From: Charina bottae
Taxonomy: Eukaryota; Chordata; Lepidosauria; Squamata; Charinaidae
Reading direction: 5' to 3'
DNA length: 64,000 nt
Assembly: GCA_023362775.1 (NCBI GenBank)
Contig: JALMGJ010000029.1
Span: 4,468,268-4,532,267 of the forward strand
The position numbers and the translations under genes were made by a program. Positions 1-10,583 of the stretch are shown here, one piece after another. The notes beneath the pieces were generated by a model, which saw only the letters and a program-made list of their open reading frames with translations, did no database searches and was not told where the DNA came from. Within the stretch, counting starts at the first letter, position 1. Every line of letters begins with the position of its first letter.

Positions 1-985
1 CTAGATCATGGTCTGTAACAGCTTATATAGTCTTATGATACATGTTGAATCCAGCTCTGACAGTCTATCACTAGGAAGAACAGGTATCCAAGTTCTTCCA
101 GCAACTGGACACGTTATATGGATTGAAGAGGTGTTCAGGGTCCTTTAGGTGACTTACAGCTTGAGCACTAACCATCATCTTTAAGCCGTGTTTTCCTTTT
201 GGAAGAGCTCAACTTTTAATGTTTTACATTATGAAGTGACCACTTATATCTCTTCAGCTCTTGACAAATTAAAAAAATTCAAAAATCTCAATAGCAGAGG
301 TGCACAAATTATTTCAACTGCAAAGCATTTCAATCTAGAAACAGCCATTTTGACCTTCTGGAATCAAAACAAAATGTGTGTGTCTATGTGTTTCCAAGAG
401 ATTTGCTTAGAAGTACAAACAAGCCTTTGCCATCTTATGCAGCACTGCTTTGAGTGTTCTAAGCTTGAAACAGACTGTATGAATTCTAGGAGTTTTGATC
501 TGAGGTTGAAACAAAACTTGGCCATTTTGAGGATCCTCATTCTGATTGTTCCAGTCCCATGAAAATAATCTCCAGATAGCCATTTCAACCTTGGAATTGG
601 CTGCTCTGATTTCCGAAGCTCAAAACAAAGCATAAACATTCCAAGGATTCTGCTCTGAACCTGTAACAAAAGTCTGAAACTTTTCTGAGTTTTATTAGAA
701 TCAACTTGAAATGTTCCCACAAGACATTCTGACTGAGGCTTTTTTTGCTCTGAGCATGAAACAAAGCAGGTTTCTTATTTCATTCACACACTTACCACTC
801 TGGACATATACATGAAGATAACTAAAATCACACATACCTACCATGAACACACACTGATGCACATACATACACATACAGTATGGTGTCTATCTTTACAATC
901 CATTGGGAAAGAGAAAGTTCTCTCCTCCAGGGAGATCTTCTCCTATAGATTTTTCAGAGGCCATTTTTTTTTTCTTTTGTGGATA
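1..985. other. No gene seen; AT-rich intergenic sequence
   Basis: The open frames here (188-562 plus, 364-720 minus) overlap on opposite strands, have no recognisable domain and lack splice or promoter context, so I treat them as chance. No repeat family was recognised. Confidence 0.6.
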
Positions 986-1136
986 GGTTACACCAGTGTT
1001 TCTCGACCTTGGCAACTTGAAGGTGTGTAGGCTTCAACTCCCAGAATTCCCCAGCCACCCATGCTGGCTGGGGAATTCTGGGAGTTGAAGTCCACACACC
1101 TTCAAGTTGCCAAGGTTGAGAAACACTGGGTTACAC
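986..1136. mobile_element. Palindromic hAT-type MITE with 8-bp target duplication
   Basis: The element runs 994-1128 (135 bp) and is close to a perfect palindrome. It begins CAGTGTTTCTC and ends with the reverse complement, GAGAAACACTG, and the two arms meet at a short centre near 1060. It is flanked by the 8-bp direct repeat ggttacac at 986-993 and 1129-1136. Eight-bp duplications and CAG...CTG ends are the hallmarks of hAT transposons. It has no coding capacity, so it must have been moved by a hAT transposase encoded elsewhere. The arms differ at very few bases, so the copy is young or has been kept similar by its hairpin. Confidence 0.88.
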
Positions 1137-1739
1137 AGTAAGTAAAGATGAGATAGAATGACAGTGAGCAGGATAGGATTGTTAGTTTATTTTTTCCATG
1201 TTTGCTGACATTTTAAATCTTTTAAAAATGAATTAAGTCACCCTAATAGTTTGCACACCGTTTTTGTTTTGCTTCCTACCAAAAACAGCAGATATAGTGG
1301 AGCAAGCAGTAGAAAAGTAGAGGTCAAGTAGATGAATCAGCTACAGCTTACAGTCTTAATCTTCCTGGATAGCAACAGAAATCAGGGTATACTTGGAGTA
1401 GGGGGAAGAAAACAAAGAACAGACAAAAGGAAGGACTTCTTCACACAGTCTGTAGTTAACTTCTAAAATGCGTGACTCCAAGATGTGGGGATCGCTATTA
1501 ACTTTGTTGGGTTTAAAAATTAATGGAGGACAGGTCTATCAAGGGCTACCAGTCTTGAAATCTCAATATTACCTCTGGTTTGGGAACAGCAGCCTCCAAA
1601 TACAAGTCATCAGAGGCCAATGATTGAAGAGGGTTCTGTCTTCTGCTTGCAAGCACTCCAAGGACATCTCGTTTGCCATGGAGAGCCAGAAAATGCTGGA
1701 CCAGGAGGACTACTTTTCTATTTGTGCTCTTATGTCATG

Positions 1740-2126
1740 GGAAGGATATGTCTTGTTGTTGTTGTTCAGTCGTTTAGTTGTGTCCGACTCTTCGTGACCT
1801 CATGGACCATAGCACGCCAGGCCTTCCTGTCCTCCACTGTCTCCCGGAGTTTACTCAAATTCATATTCATTACATCGGTGATGCTATCTAACCATCTCAT
1901 CCTCTGCCGTCCCCTTCTCCTTTTGCCTTCAGTCTTTCCCAGCATCAGGGTCTTTTCCAGTGAGTCCTCTCTTCGCATTAGGTGGCCAAAGTATTTGAGC
2001 TTCAGCTTCAGCATCTGTCCTTCCAATGAGAAGTCAGGGTTGATTTCTGTCATGACCTGTCTGTCTTGACCTGACTTCATTGAGTTACGCACAAGGCAGT
2101 GATCCATGAAGAGGAAGGATATATCT
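1740..2126 (-). mobile_element. 5'-truncated BovB (RTE clade) LINE, 3' end
   Basis: The minus-strand frame 2107-1766 encodes the familiar BovB reverse transcriptase C-terminus, including the strings FGHLMRREDSLEKTLMLGK, MRWLDSITDVMNM and WRAMVHEVTKSRTQLND before the stop. The element (1754-2113) ends on its 3' side (low coordinates) in a short TTG run. It is flanked by gaaggatatgtct (1741-1753) and gaaggatatatct (2114-2126), a 13-bp target duplication with one mismatch. BovB is an RTE LINE known for horizontal transfer between squamates and ruminants. The fragment is a dead-on-arrival 5' truncation; the retained frame is open. Confidence 0.92.
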
Positions 2127-3060
2127 ACAAGTGTCCTTTATGTACATTTTAAGCAGTATAGGATTGCCATCTAGTGGTCGTAATAACATTTGAACTGGTT
2201 TTATGTTGCAGTTTAGCTCCTAATTAACTACTCTGTGGAAGAGTTAAGATTTTATTCAATTTTCTTAGCATGAATTTTTTAAAAAGAGAAATCAGCTGTT
2301 AAGATGTGATGGAATGGACTGTTCTCCAAGGAATTTGCCCACTGTATATTTCATGAGATAATAATTTTCATCTCCAATGTTTCCCAGTTGTCTTTCTTTA
2401 TTGCAGATAAAAGGGTTAGAATAAATGAGTGTTTATTGCGTAACTATATCATGTTCTATTTCTGTATTAATGTATGAATTTAATAAATCTGTCAAATATG
2501 TTTTTAAAACATTATCAGATACACATTCTCATTAAATATGCATTAAAATATATGTGATATGTATAACAATATTCTGCTGCAATATCCAAAGTAGATAAAA
2601 TCTGAACGAATAAAGTTTGATTTTCATATACACTTTATACTAAAATGTACAGATCAGATAATTTCACATAGAAGTTCTTAAGAATGAAGCCCTCAAGATT
2701 TTCCACTGATCTCTCTTCTAATACTTTGCAATTAAAATTTCTTGTGATAATTATTATATCTCTTGTGAATTAAGGAATCACATCAAACTTGTATTTGTTA
2801 ACGTCAATGATTAAAATGCCTTGCTATTGTGTCACATGTATTCTTGGAAAAAGTAAGGTTTTTCCAAATAAGCACTCTGTTCTACATATGTATTGTAAAG
2901 ATAAAGTCTTCTTTCAGTCAAGCTCAACTTCTGGCAATTATTTGGATGTGTACATGCCATTTTTGTGGGAACACTATAGAAGTGGGGGTGGTTAGTGCCA
3001 CTAAAGAGGCCCCCGTGTAGTTATGAATTGAAATTAAGAACTTTTAATATCACCATCCTG
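2127..3060. other. No gene or repeat recognised
   Basis: AT-rich sequence with only short frames. No splice-bounded exon or known repeat end was seen. Confidence 0.55.
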
Positions 3061-3345
3061 GATTTTATATTATTTATATTTATATTATTATATTTATATT
3101 TATATTTATATTTATATTTATATTTATATTTATATTTATATTTATATTTATATTTATATTTATATTTATATTTATATTTATATTTATATTTATATTTATA
3201 TTTATATTTATATTGAAAAGGTACTATTTTTATTGTATTTTAATCTGTACTTAGTTTTAGTTTTATTGTAAACCGCCCAGAGTCCCTCTTTTGAGGGAGA
3301 TGGGCGGTGATGAAATTTGAAATATAAATATAAATAAATAAATAA
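3061..3345 (+). mobile_element. L2/CR1-like LINE 3' tail with internal microsatellite
   Basis: After the hexamer repeat the sequence runs into taaaccgcccagagtccctc, a self-complementary stretch (gagtccctc...gagggagatgggcgg), and an aaataaataaata tail. This conserved 3' hairpin and A-rich tetramer tail is the usual end of squamate L2/CR1-like LINEs and the SINEs they mobilise. Related 3' ends appear at 3786-3850 and, reversed, at 8375-8450. No coding part remains. Confidence 0.55.
3067..3213. repeat. (TATATT)n microsatellite
   Basis: About 24 nearly uninterrupted copies of a 6-bp unit. The apparent YLYLYL open frame across it is an artefact of the repeat. Confidence 0.95.
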
Positions 3346-3705
3346 GTGATGGTTGTTGTGGGTTTTCCGGGCTGTGTGTCCGTGTTCTGGCTGTTTTTGT
3401 TCCTAACGTTTCGCCAGTAGCTGTGGCTGGCATCTTCAGAGGACAGGAGCACAGCTAGAAGATTCTCTCTGTGCCCAAGTGGAGGGTGTGTGTTCCTGCT
3501 GGTGTTTATAGCTGCTGAGAGGTCATTTGCAAGAGATTGGGAGAGGGTTTTTTGTGGTGATTAGGGGGTGTGGTGCTGTCGTGTGTGGGATTAGCACATC
3601 TATTGTGTGAGTTGTTTGTATTGAAATATACACACCAGCAGGAACACACACCCTCCACTTGGGCACAGAGAGAATCTTCTAGCTGTGCTCCTGTCCTCTG
3701 AAGAT
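3346..3705. mobile_element. Penelope-type terminal sequence with 74-bp inverted repeat
   Basis: Read on the minus strand, 3432 down to 3346 contains the conserved Penelope terminal block (core CTGAAGA ... GGCGAAACGTT, then the acacggacacacagcc block). Positions 3432-3505 and 3632-3705 are perfect 74-bp inverted copies separated by 126 bp, so the terminal sequence is present head-to-head. Penelope-like elements often carry inverted, truncated terminal repeats. No reverse transcriptase is present here; the nearest coding Penelope element in the window is a different family at 30.5-32.2 kb. Confidence 0.7.
3400..3445 (-). ncRNA. Hammerhead-ribozyme-like core in Penelope terminus
   Basis: On the minus strand CTGAAGA (3439-3433) matches the CUGANGA box. 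It is followed by GCCAG, a 9-nt loop and CTGGC, which form a perfect 5-bp stem II, and then GAAA (3412-3409). Penelope-like elements are known to carry hammerhead motifs in their terminal repeats. I did not establish stems I and III, so whether it can self-cleave is not known from the sequence. Confidence 0.55.
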
Positions 3706-3779
3706 CATCCAGTGTTCTCTAGAGAATTAGCTCGGGAGAAAAAAAACTGGCAATTTTGCAGTCAAAGCCAGCAATGTTT

Positions 3780-3853
3780 ATTGATTTTAAATTATTTTAT
3801 TGTGAACCGCCTAGGGTCCCTCCTTTGGAGGGAGATGGGCGGGATATAAGTAT

Positions 3854-3904
<51 letters not shown>

Positions 3905-3920
3905 GATAGATGGATAGATG

Positions 3921-3960
<40 letters not shown>
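3780..3960 (+). repeat. LINE 3' tail followed by (GATA)n microsatellite
   Basis: Positions 3786-3850 repeat the L2/CR1-like 3' hairpin (aaccgcctagggtccctcc ... gggagatgggcgg). The copy runs directly into about 26 GATA units (3854-3960) with a few GATG interruptions. The microsatellite probably grew from the element's tetranucleotide tail. Confidence 0.7.
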
Positions 3961-3961
<1 letters not shown>

Positions 3962-4139
3962 ATGTACAGTGACAATGTAAAATCAGTTTTCCTGCAACCC
4001 TGGGCTGGTTTTGAAATAGGGATGGGTTTTTAGCAATTAGAGGATGGTGAAGAGAGAGCAAGATTTGTGGTCCACCGAATGTTTGGCTGATATGACTTCC
4101 TTTACTACTGTTGCACTCCTCCATAGCTTTGCCCACTAG

Positions 4140-5547
4140 CTTACTGTGTTGAACACAAACATTGGAATAGGATAGTATGGTTATGAGCTTTTTTATTTTT
4201 ATTTTTTATTTTTTTTGGTTATTATATTTTATTTTTATTTGGTTGCTGGAGATTTATACTTATTGGGCACCTGTGATATTGTCTGTCTGAATCATGTAGA
4301 AGCAGCTGCTTACAAATAGACTTTCCTGTTCAGACGTCTGCACTCAACAGAAGAAGCAGGCAGTAGCCTTACAGAGGCCTTTCTTGTGTCACTAAATGAG
4401 AGTGCCCAGTGTGTTATTCAAATGTGCATAAGAGGGAAGAAACCAGCCAAGCCAAATACACTAGAAATCATAGACACACTCTTTCTTTCAGCCTCAGCCT
4501 CACGGCTTTAAGAACTAAAAAGCTGCCTAGGGAAACTTTCCAGTTTGCAGTTCAAAAGCCCAGATGGCCTATCCTGATATGCCTTGTTGCTAAAATAAAC
4601 AGTCAGGTAAGTGCACGATCAATAATGCCTGCTTTTCTCTTAGGTATTAGGTAGCACCATGGACAGCTACTATTGAATTCAAAATAGCCCTTAGGAAAAC
4701 TGATTACCACTGCTATGATGAGTAATCAAGTTATACTACTAGTTTGGAAACTGTTTTGATTTTAGTAAGAAGTGGATTTCATATTTCCAGCTCATTCCAT
4801 TTCTTCATGTTTTTTGTGGACAAGAGTGTTCTGATGAGCTAAATATTCTGAAATCAAATATCAACAATACCAGACCCAAATAATTTGGAAAACATCAAAA
4901 ACATATGTAAAATTGGTACAGTGTGCAATACTAGTGAAAATGTCAAATCCAGTTAAATTGTTTGGAAAGAAAATAAACCACAACATTTTCTTTAAATGCC
5001 ATTCTTTAAATGGTGGCTGCATCAAAATACTGTGTACACTTCTGAATATGCTATTTCAAAAGACATACCATAGATCTAGGAAAAATATATATAAACTGTC
5101 AACAATCACTAGATGTTGAATACAGCCTAATTAAGCCCACTGATTGAAATCCCCCATCCCCTTTGGACTCTCAAAGGCTTTTATCCAAAATTTGGGGAAT
5201 TCTCTGGATCAGAACTGTGGATGGCTGCGGTGGGTAGAAAGGAAATAAAATCCTGTTGGCAAAGTTCAAATTGGCTTGTAAAATATTGCATTTCAAGCTT
5301 TTTAGTTGAGGGAGATAGATTTGTGGAATATTATAAACAGCATGCCGAAAACTGAAAAAGGCTATGTCTCTTATAACAATGCTGGAACTTATTACCATTC
5401 AGTGCAATATCAGCAGAAACAGATAATAGATAATCAGCAGAGTAGGCAAAAGAAATGCTCCAGACCTAGGGACAGATTTCTGCACAAGTGAGATTTTGAG
5501 TCAAAATAGTAAGTCCCTTCCTGTATTAAACTAATTAAAACATAATG
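4140..5547. other. No gene seen; low-complexity T-rich stretch near 4.2 kb
   Basis: 4190-4250 is a T-rich low-complexity run. The remaining short frames (for example 4409-4654) have no recognisable content and no supporting splice or promoter signals. Confidence 0.55.
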
Positions 5548-5550
5548 GAA

Positions 5551-8098
5551 GCACCCACGGTTGAAGCACTGGCATCTTTTAGATTATGTAATTGTCCATG
5601 CTAGAGATCGCCATGATGTACTTCTCACCAGAGCCATGACGAGCGCCAATGACTGCTGGACAGACCATTGATTAATTGGATCCACGATGGCCATAAAGAT
5701 TGTCCCTCATCGTAGGCTCCAAGAAAGAAAACCAAGGCGTAAAATGAATACACTGACCCTTCAAGATTCTATTAAACGAGCTTGCTTTCAATCAACTCTC
5801 AAGGAACATCTGCCTATGGAACTTCCTGAAAATGTTGAGGAACACTGGATTAAATTGAAGACTTCTATTATTTCAGCCTGTGAACAAACTATCGGATACC
5901 AGACTAAGAGACATCAGGACTGGTTTGATGAGAACGATAGTGAGATTGAATATATTATTGACAAGAAAAGGAAAGCCTTCCAGATATGGCAAAAAGATAT
6001 TAACTGTGCCGTTAAGAAAAAAATCTACGCCAGTGCAAAGGCAGAAGAAGAAGAACTAGAGAACTTAAGAACATATGGTGGATAAAAAAAGCCCAAGAAA
6101 CCCAACATTTTGCAGATGCTCATGATGCACGGGGCTTTTTTAATGCCATAAAGGCCATCTATGGACCAACAAACCATGGTACAAATCCCTTACGCTCAGT
6201 AGATGGTGCTAAACTTCTAAAGGACAAAGAGTCTATTGCACTGCGCTGGAAAGAGCATTACTACAATCTCCTTAATCGTCACTCTACTGTGGCCGATGAA
6301 GTCGTCTTGCAAATCCCGCACAAACAAATAAGAGATGAGCTTGCAGTACCCCCTAGTTTGGAGGAAGTCAGTAAAGCCACTAAACAAATGAAAAATAACA
6401 AAGCTAGTGGACCTGATGGGATTCCTGCTGAAGTCTTTAAAGAAGGCGGGCCTGAACTTACACAACAACTTCATAAGCTCATCGAAAAAATTTGGATGAG
6501 GGAGGAGATTCCAGCAGACATTAGAGATGCCATAATTATCACTCTCTTTAAAAAGGGTGATAGAACAGACTGTGGAAACTATCGAGGCATCTCCCTTCTA
6601 GCCACAGCAGGCAAAATCCTGGCAAAGATCATCGCAAACCGTCTCCTATCTGTATCAGAAGACATCCTCCCTGAAACGCAAAATGGCTTCCGCCCTTCCA
6701 GGGGAACAGTGGATATGATCTTCACTGCACGACAGCTTCAAGAAAAATGCAAGGAGCAAAACCGCCCTCTGTACATGGCGTTTATTGATCTGACTAAAGC
6801 TTTTGATACTGTAAATCGTACTGCTCTCTGGACCATCCTTCTGAAAATCGGATGCCCTGGATAAATTTGTGAACATCTTGCGGTTACTCCATGACGACAT
6901 GATGGCAACAATCCTGAATAACAATGGCTCTCAAAGCGATCCATTTAAAGTGGAATCCGGCGTTAAACAGGGATGTGTTATTGCTCCAACCTTATTCGCT
7001 ATCTTCATCACTATGATTATACACCTTGTTGACGAGAAACTTCCTACTGGTGTAGAAATTATATATCGATCAGATGGAAAGCTTTTTAATCTGAGTAGGC
7101 TGAAAGCAAAAAATAAGGTAATTACAACTTCTGTTATAGAACTTCAATATGCTGATGATAACGTAGTCTGTGCACACTCCGAGGAAGATCTTCAAACTAT
7201 CCTAAACATCTTTGCAGAAGCATATGAAAAGCTCGGCCTCTCAATTAACATTAAAAAAACCAAAGTGCTTTACCAGCAAGTTCGAACCAATCTCTCCGCA
7301 GCGCCATCAATCCAGCTTAAAGGTGTGTCACTAGAAAATGTCGACCACTTTTCTTATCTCGGCAGCCATCTATCTACAAAAGCCGACATCGACGCTGAAA
7401 TTCAGCATCGCCTGAGCTCTGCGAGTGTAGCTTTCTCCCGAATGAAGCGTACAGTGTTTGAGGATCGGGACATTCGCAGGGAGACCAAAATGCTTGTTTA
7501 CAAAGCCATTGTACTACCAATCCTTCTGTACGCCTGTGAAACATGGACCCTCTACAAACGCCACCTCCAACTTCTTGAAAGATTCCATCAACGCTGCCTC
7601 CGAAAAATTCTGCAAATTACTTGGGAAGATAGGCGGACTAATGTTAGCATATTAGAAGAAGCGAAAACCACCAGCATTGAAACAATGATCATCCAACATC
7701 AACTTCGCTGGACCGGTCATGTTGTTCGAATGCCTGACCATCGTCTTCCAAAGCAGCTACTTTACTCCCAACTTAAGAATGGAAAACGGAATATTGGTGG
7801 ACAGCAAAAGAGATTCAAAGATACTCTCAAAGCTAATTTTAAAAAATGTAATATCAGCATTGAGAACTGGGAAGCCCTAACACATGAGCATTTCAATTGG
7901 AGGTCAGTCTTTATTAATGGTGCTATGGACTTTGAAGAAGCACAAGTACAGGGCGAAAGGGAGAAAAGAGCTAAAAGGAAGGCACGTCAGGCAAACCCTC
8001 ATCATGACCGTCTCCCACCCGGAAACCTATGCCCTCATTGTGGGAGGTTGTGCGGATCCAGAATTGGCCTTTATAGCCACGTACGGATCCACTGTTAA
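5551..8098 (+). pseudogene. RTE endonuclease-reverse transcriptase, broken by three small lesions
   Basis: The reading frame carries three lesions. A TGA interrupts the end of the endonuclease domain (TDH-stop-LIGSTMAI, near 5668). A frame change occurs near 6050-6070, inside an aga-rich run, where the frame resumes RELKNIWWIKKAQETQHF. A one-base insertion lies near 6860 (cctGgataaatttgtg). Between them are intact RT motifs: NKASGPDGIPAEVF, FIDLTKAFDTVNR (motif A), GVKQGCVIAPTLFAIF (motif B) and QYADDNVV with catalytic YADD at 7148-7159. The last residues (about 8030-8095) form a classical C2H2 finger, C-x2-C-x12-H-x3-H. So few lesions imply a recent insertion. The enzyme would nick the target and copy its own RNA in the nucleus. 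Confidence 0.85.
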
Positions 8099-8245
8099 AA
8101 TTTTACCTTTGGAAGACAATCTTACTCGGCTACAAGTGATCGCCAATGACCTGAAACTAATAAAATTGTCCTGTGACCAAAATTCAGTAGATTTCATTGT
8201 GGTAAGCCTTCTGTTTATTGCAAATAAGGTTTCTGAGCTTCAGAC

Positions 8246-8372
8246 AGATATAGATATAGATAGATATAGATATAGATATAGATATAGATATAGATATAGA
8301 TATAGATATAGATATAGATATAGATATAGATATAGATATAGATATAGATAGATATTGATATAGATATAGATA
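8246..8372. repeat. (GATATA)n tail of the RTE element
   Basis: About 20 hexamer units with a few GATA slips, directly following the RTE 3' UTR. This is the expected place for an RTE tail; later slippage expansion is likely. Confidence 0.9.
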
Positions 8373-8374
8373 TA

Positions 8375-8450
8375 AAATTTTTAGCACCGCCCATCTCCTC
8401 TACACCAGGGAACTCTGGACGGTTTACAACAAGTTAAAAATATAAAAATT
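8375..8450 (-). mobile_element. L2/CR1-like LINE 3' end fragment
   Basis: The reversed 3' hairpin (caccgcccatctcctc ... gaactctggacggtttac) matches, in reverse orientation, the tails near 3.3 and 3.8 kb. Short and non-coding. Confidence 0.5.
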
Positions 8451-8811
8451 AGAACAACAATAAAAAAAGGTAAAGGTTCCCCCCGCACATTTGTGCAGTC
8501 GTGTCCGACTGTAGGGGCCGGTGCTCATCTCCGTTTCTTAGCCGAAGAGCCAGCGTTGTCCGAAGATGCTTCCATGGTCATGTGGCCGCATGACACGCGT
8601 GGAACGCTGTTACCTACCCACCGAAGTGGTACTTATTCATCTACTTGCATTTGCATGCTTTCAAATTTCTAGGTTGGCAAGAGCTGGGGCGAGTGCAGGA
8701 GCTCACTCCGTAACATGGGGCTAGGGATTCGAATCTCCGAACTTGCAATCTTCGGATCGACAAGCCTGGCGTCTTACCCGCTGAGCCACCACGCCCCCAG
8801 AACAACAATAA
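8451..8811 (-). mobile_element. tRNA-derived SINE (Sauria-SINE type), full length
   Basis: The SINE occupies 8464-8798. On the minus strand it starts with a tRNA-like region: A box tggctcagcgg near 8785 and B box gattcgaatcc near 8730, internal RNA polymerase III promoter elements. It ends at low coordinates with gtcggacacgactg and aacctttacctttt. That end resembles the BovB 3' end, which is how Sauria SINEs borrow BovB machinery. It is bounded by a 13-bp target duplication agaacaacaataa at 8451-8463 and 8799-8811. The BovB fragment at 1.8 kb is of the presumed partner family. Confidence 0.88.
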
Positions 8812-10226
8812 CTTACATATAAAATCCAAATAAAAAGATGTTAATAATAAGGCGGGTTTCATGGCACCAGCCACTCCCAAGAGGAACTATTATATAGTTA
8901 ACTGTTATATAGTTAGCTTTGAACCATTTTTCAGTGTCAATTTCACTGTAAAACATGAAAAATGATTTTGTACACACAGAAGCATCTTCCCCAGTGACGC
9001 CGTTAGAACTTTAACAAATCTGGGATACAAATTCAATGTTACCATATGCACTTATGTGACATTTTATGTACAAAAGTATTTCCCCAATTCATACATTCAT
9101 ACATTTCTAAGGTTTTTAACTAAAGGTCAAGACATTCCACAAGGAGTTTAGATGTATATTGAGGTCAGTGGAAATAAGACATCTGACAAATAAGAGACCC
9201 AACAGAACGAAAATCAACAATGTTTAGTTTTATTTTTTAAAAGATAAAAAGATTAATACATGAAGCTGTTGCAGAAATGAAAGATGAATTACACAGTGGC
9301 ACTCAGCTTGGAATTATAATTCTTTGAAAGACAAAAGAACCAAATGTCAAAACTGGAGAGAGCCAATATCCAATCCTCCTGCATAAAGAGGGACAAATCA
9401 AGACCATACCTAATCAGGTCTCTAGCATTTCTTGGAGTTCTTACTCGCTTTCACAGGAATGGATTTTTTCTGCCCTTTTTGCAGGAAGTAAATAAATTCC
9501 CTAATGAATTTGAGGAGGGAAGAAGAAAGGTCTACTTATTTTTTTCAGTGACAAGTGGACCCATTTTCCCTGACAGCAGAGCAATGGTTTGTACCTCCAA
9601 CTCCTTAGAATAATCCCCTGATCGTGCAAATTTTATCTCCACCTGACTGTTATGTGTTTAAGTGATTAATATATGCAAGTAAAGATAAAGCAAAACAAAA
9701 CCCTCAGGCAGTTGCGAGCTTATGTGAAGGAGATGAAGAGGGAGAGGGAGAGAGAGATGAAAATACATCAGCTTATCAATGAGATGATGTGACCTCTCCC
9801 CAACTTTTGGGCAGAATCCAACCCCTAATTTTTGAACTCTCTCCTTTGAAGTCTCCCCACCTTGCATTCAGAAAGATGGAATTAAAAACCATATTATTCA
9901 ATACTGTTGGCAGCACGGCAGTCTTACTGACAGAGAGATGTTGAGATAGAACAGAAGAAGAGAAAGAAGAATGGAAAAATGTGACTTTTCCCAGAGGGAG
10001 AAGAATGCATTTCATTAGGGGGAGATGCACAATCTGTAGCTTGTAGCCTAATTTCAGAAGCCAAACAAGGGGAAAAAAATTGAAACAGTTACTGGGCATC
10101 TACATTTATTCTTTTATGCATTAATTATTTTATTAAGGGGAACTGTAAGCAAATATAAGTTTCAAGGTGCAAGCTATTACAGATGTATGCAGCCTTAATT
10201 ATCTTTTACAAGAATAAAATTTAAGT
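8812..10226. other. No gene seen outside the 128-bp duplicated segment
   Basis: Short frames only (9344-9613 plus, 9776-10099 minus). None has a recognisable motif or splice boundary. Confidence 0.5.
9076..9203. repeat. 128-bp segment duplicated without change at 14,622
   Basis: Every base of 9076-9203 (gtatttccccaattc ... agagacccaac) recurs in the same orientation at 14,622-14,749. The flanks here read through as ordinary unique sequence, so this is probably the donor copy. It has no similarity to repeats I know. Confidence 0.85.
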
Positions 10227-10583
10227 ACTCACCTTATAAAGGTAAAGGTTCCTTCCGCACATTTGTGCAGTCGTGTCCGACTCTAGGGGCCGGTGCTCAT
10301 CTCCATTTGTTAGCCGAAGAGCCAGCGTTGTCCGAAGATGCTTCCATGGTCATGTGGCCGGCATGACGCACGCGGAACGCTGTTACCTACCCACCGAAGT
10401 CGTACCTATTCATCTACTTGCATTTGCATGCTTTCGAATTGCTAGTTTGGCAAGAGCTGGGGCTAGTATGGGAGCTCACTCCGTCACGCGGGACTAGGGA
10501 TTCAAACCTCCAAACTTGCGATCTTCCGATCAACAAGACTGGCGTCTTACCCACTGAGCCCCCACGCCCCCCACTCACCTTAT
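10227..10583 (-). mobile_element. tRNA-derived SINE (Sauria-SINE type), second copy
   Basis: The SINE spans 10,238-10,572 and is flanked by the 11-bp duplication actcaccttat (10,227-10,237 and 10,573-10,583). It has the same architecture as the copy at 8.5 kb: tRNA-like head at high coordinates and a BovB-like gtcggacacgactg end with aacctttacctttat at low coordinates. Both ends are intact, so it is a full-length insertion. The open frames across it are spurious. Confidence 0.88.

Larger units (their letters stand above)
5548..8372 (+). mobile_element. RTE-clade LINE, 5'-truncated, nearly intact, microsatellite tail
   Basis: The element begins inside the endonuclease domain (frame starting KHPRLKHWHLLDYV at about 5551, then TDH before a stop), so roughly the N-terminal endonuclease is missing. 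The connector, reverse transcriptase and a C-terminal zinc finger follow. After a short 3' UTR it ends in a (GATATA)n run (8246-8372); RTE elements commonly end in a simple tandem repeat rather than poly-A. It is a different RTE lineage from the BovB piece at 1.8 kb, which lacks a finger. No clean target duplication was seen. Confidence 0.82.

Noticed and set aside
2995..3216. YLYLYL-repeat open frame
   Set aside because: Translation of a (TATATT)n microsatellite with no other coding support. The frames across the GATA (3.9 kb) and GATATA (8.3 kb) repeats are rejected for the same reason.
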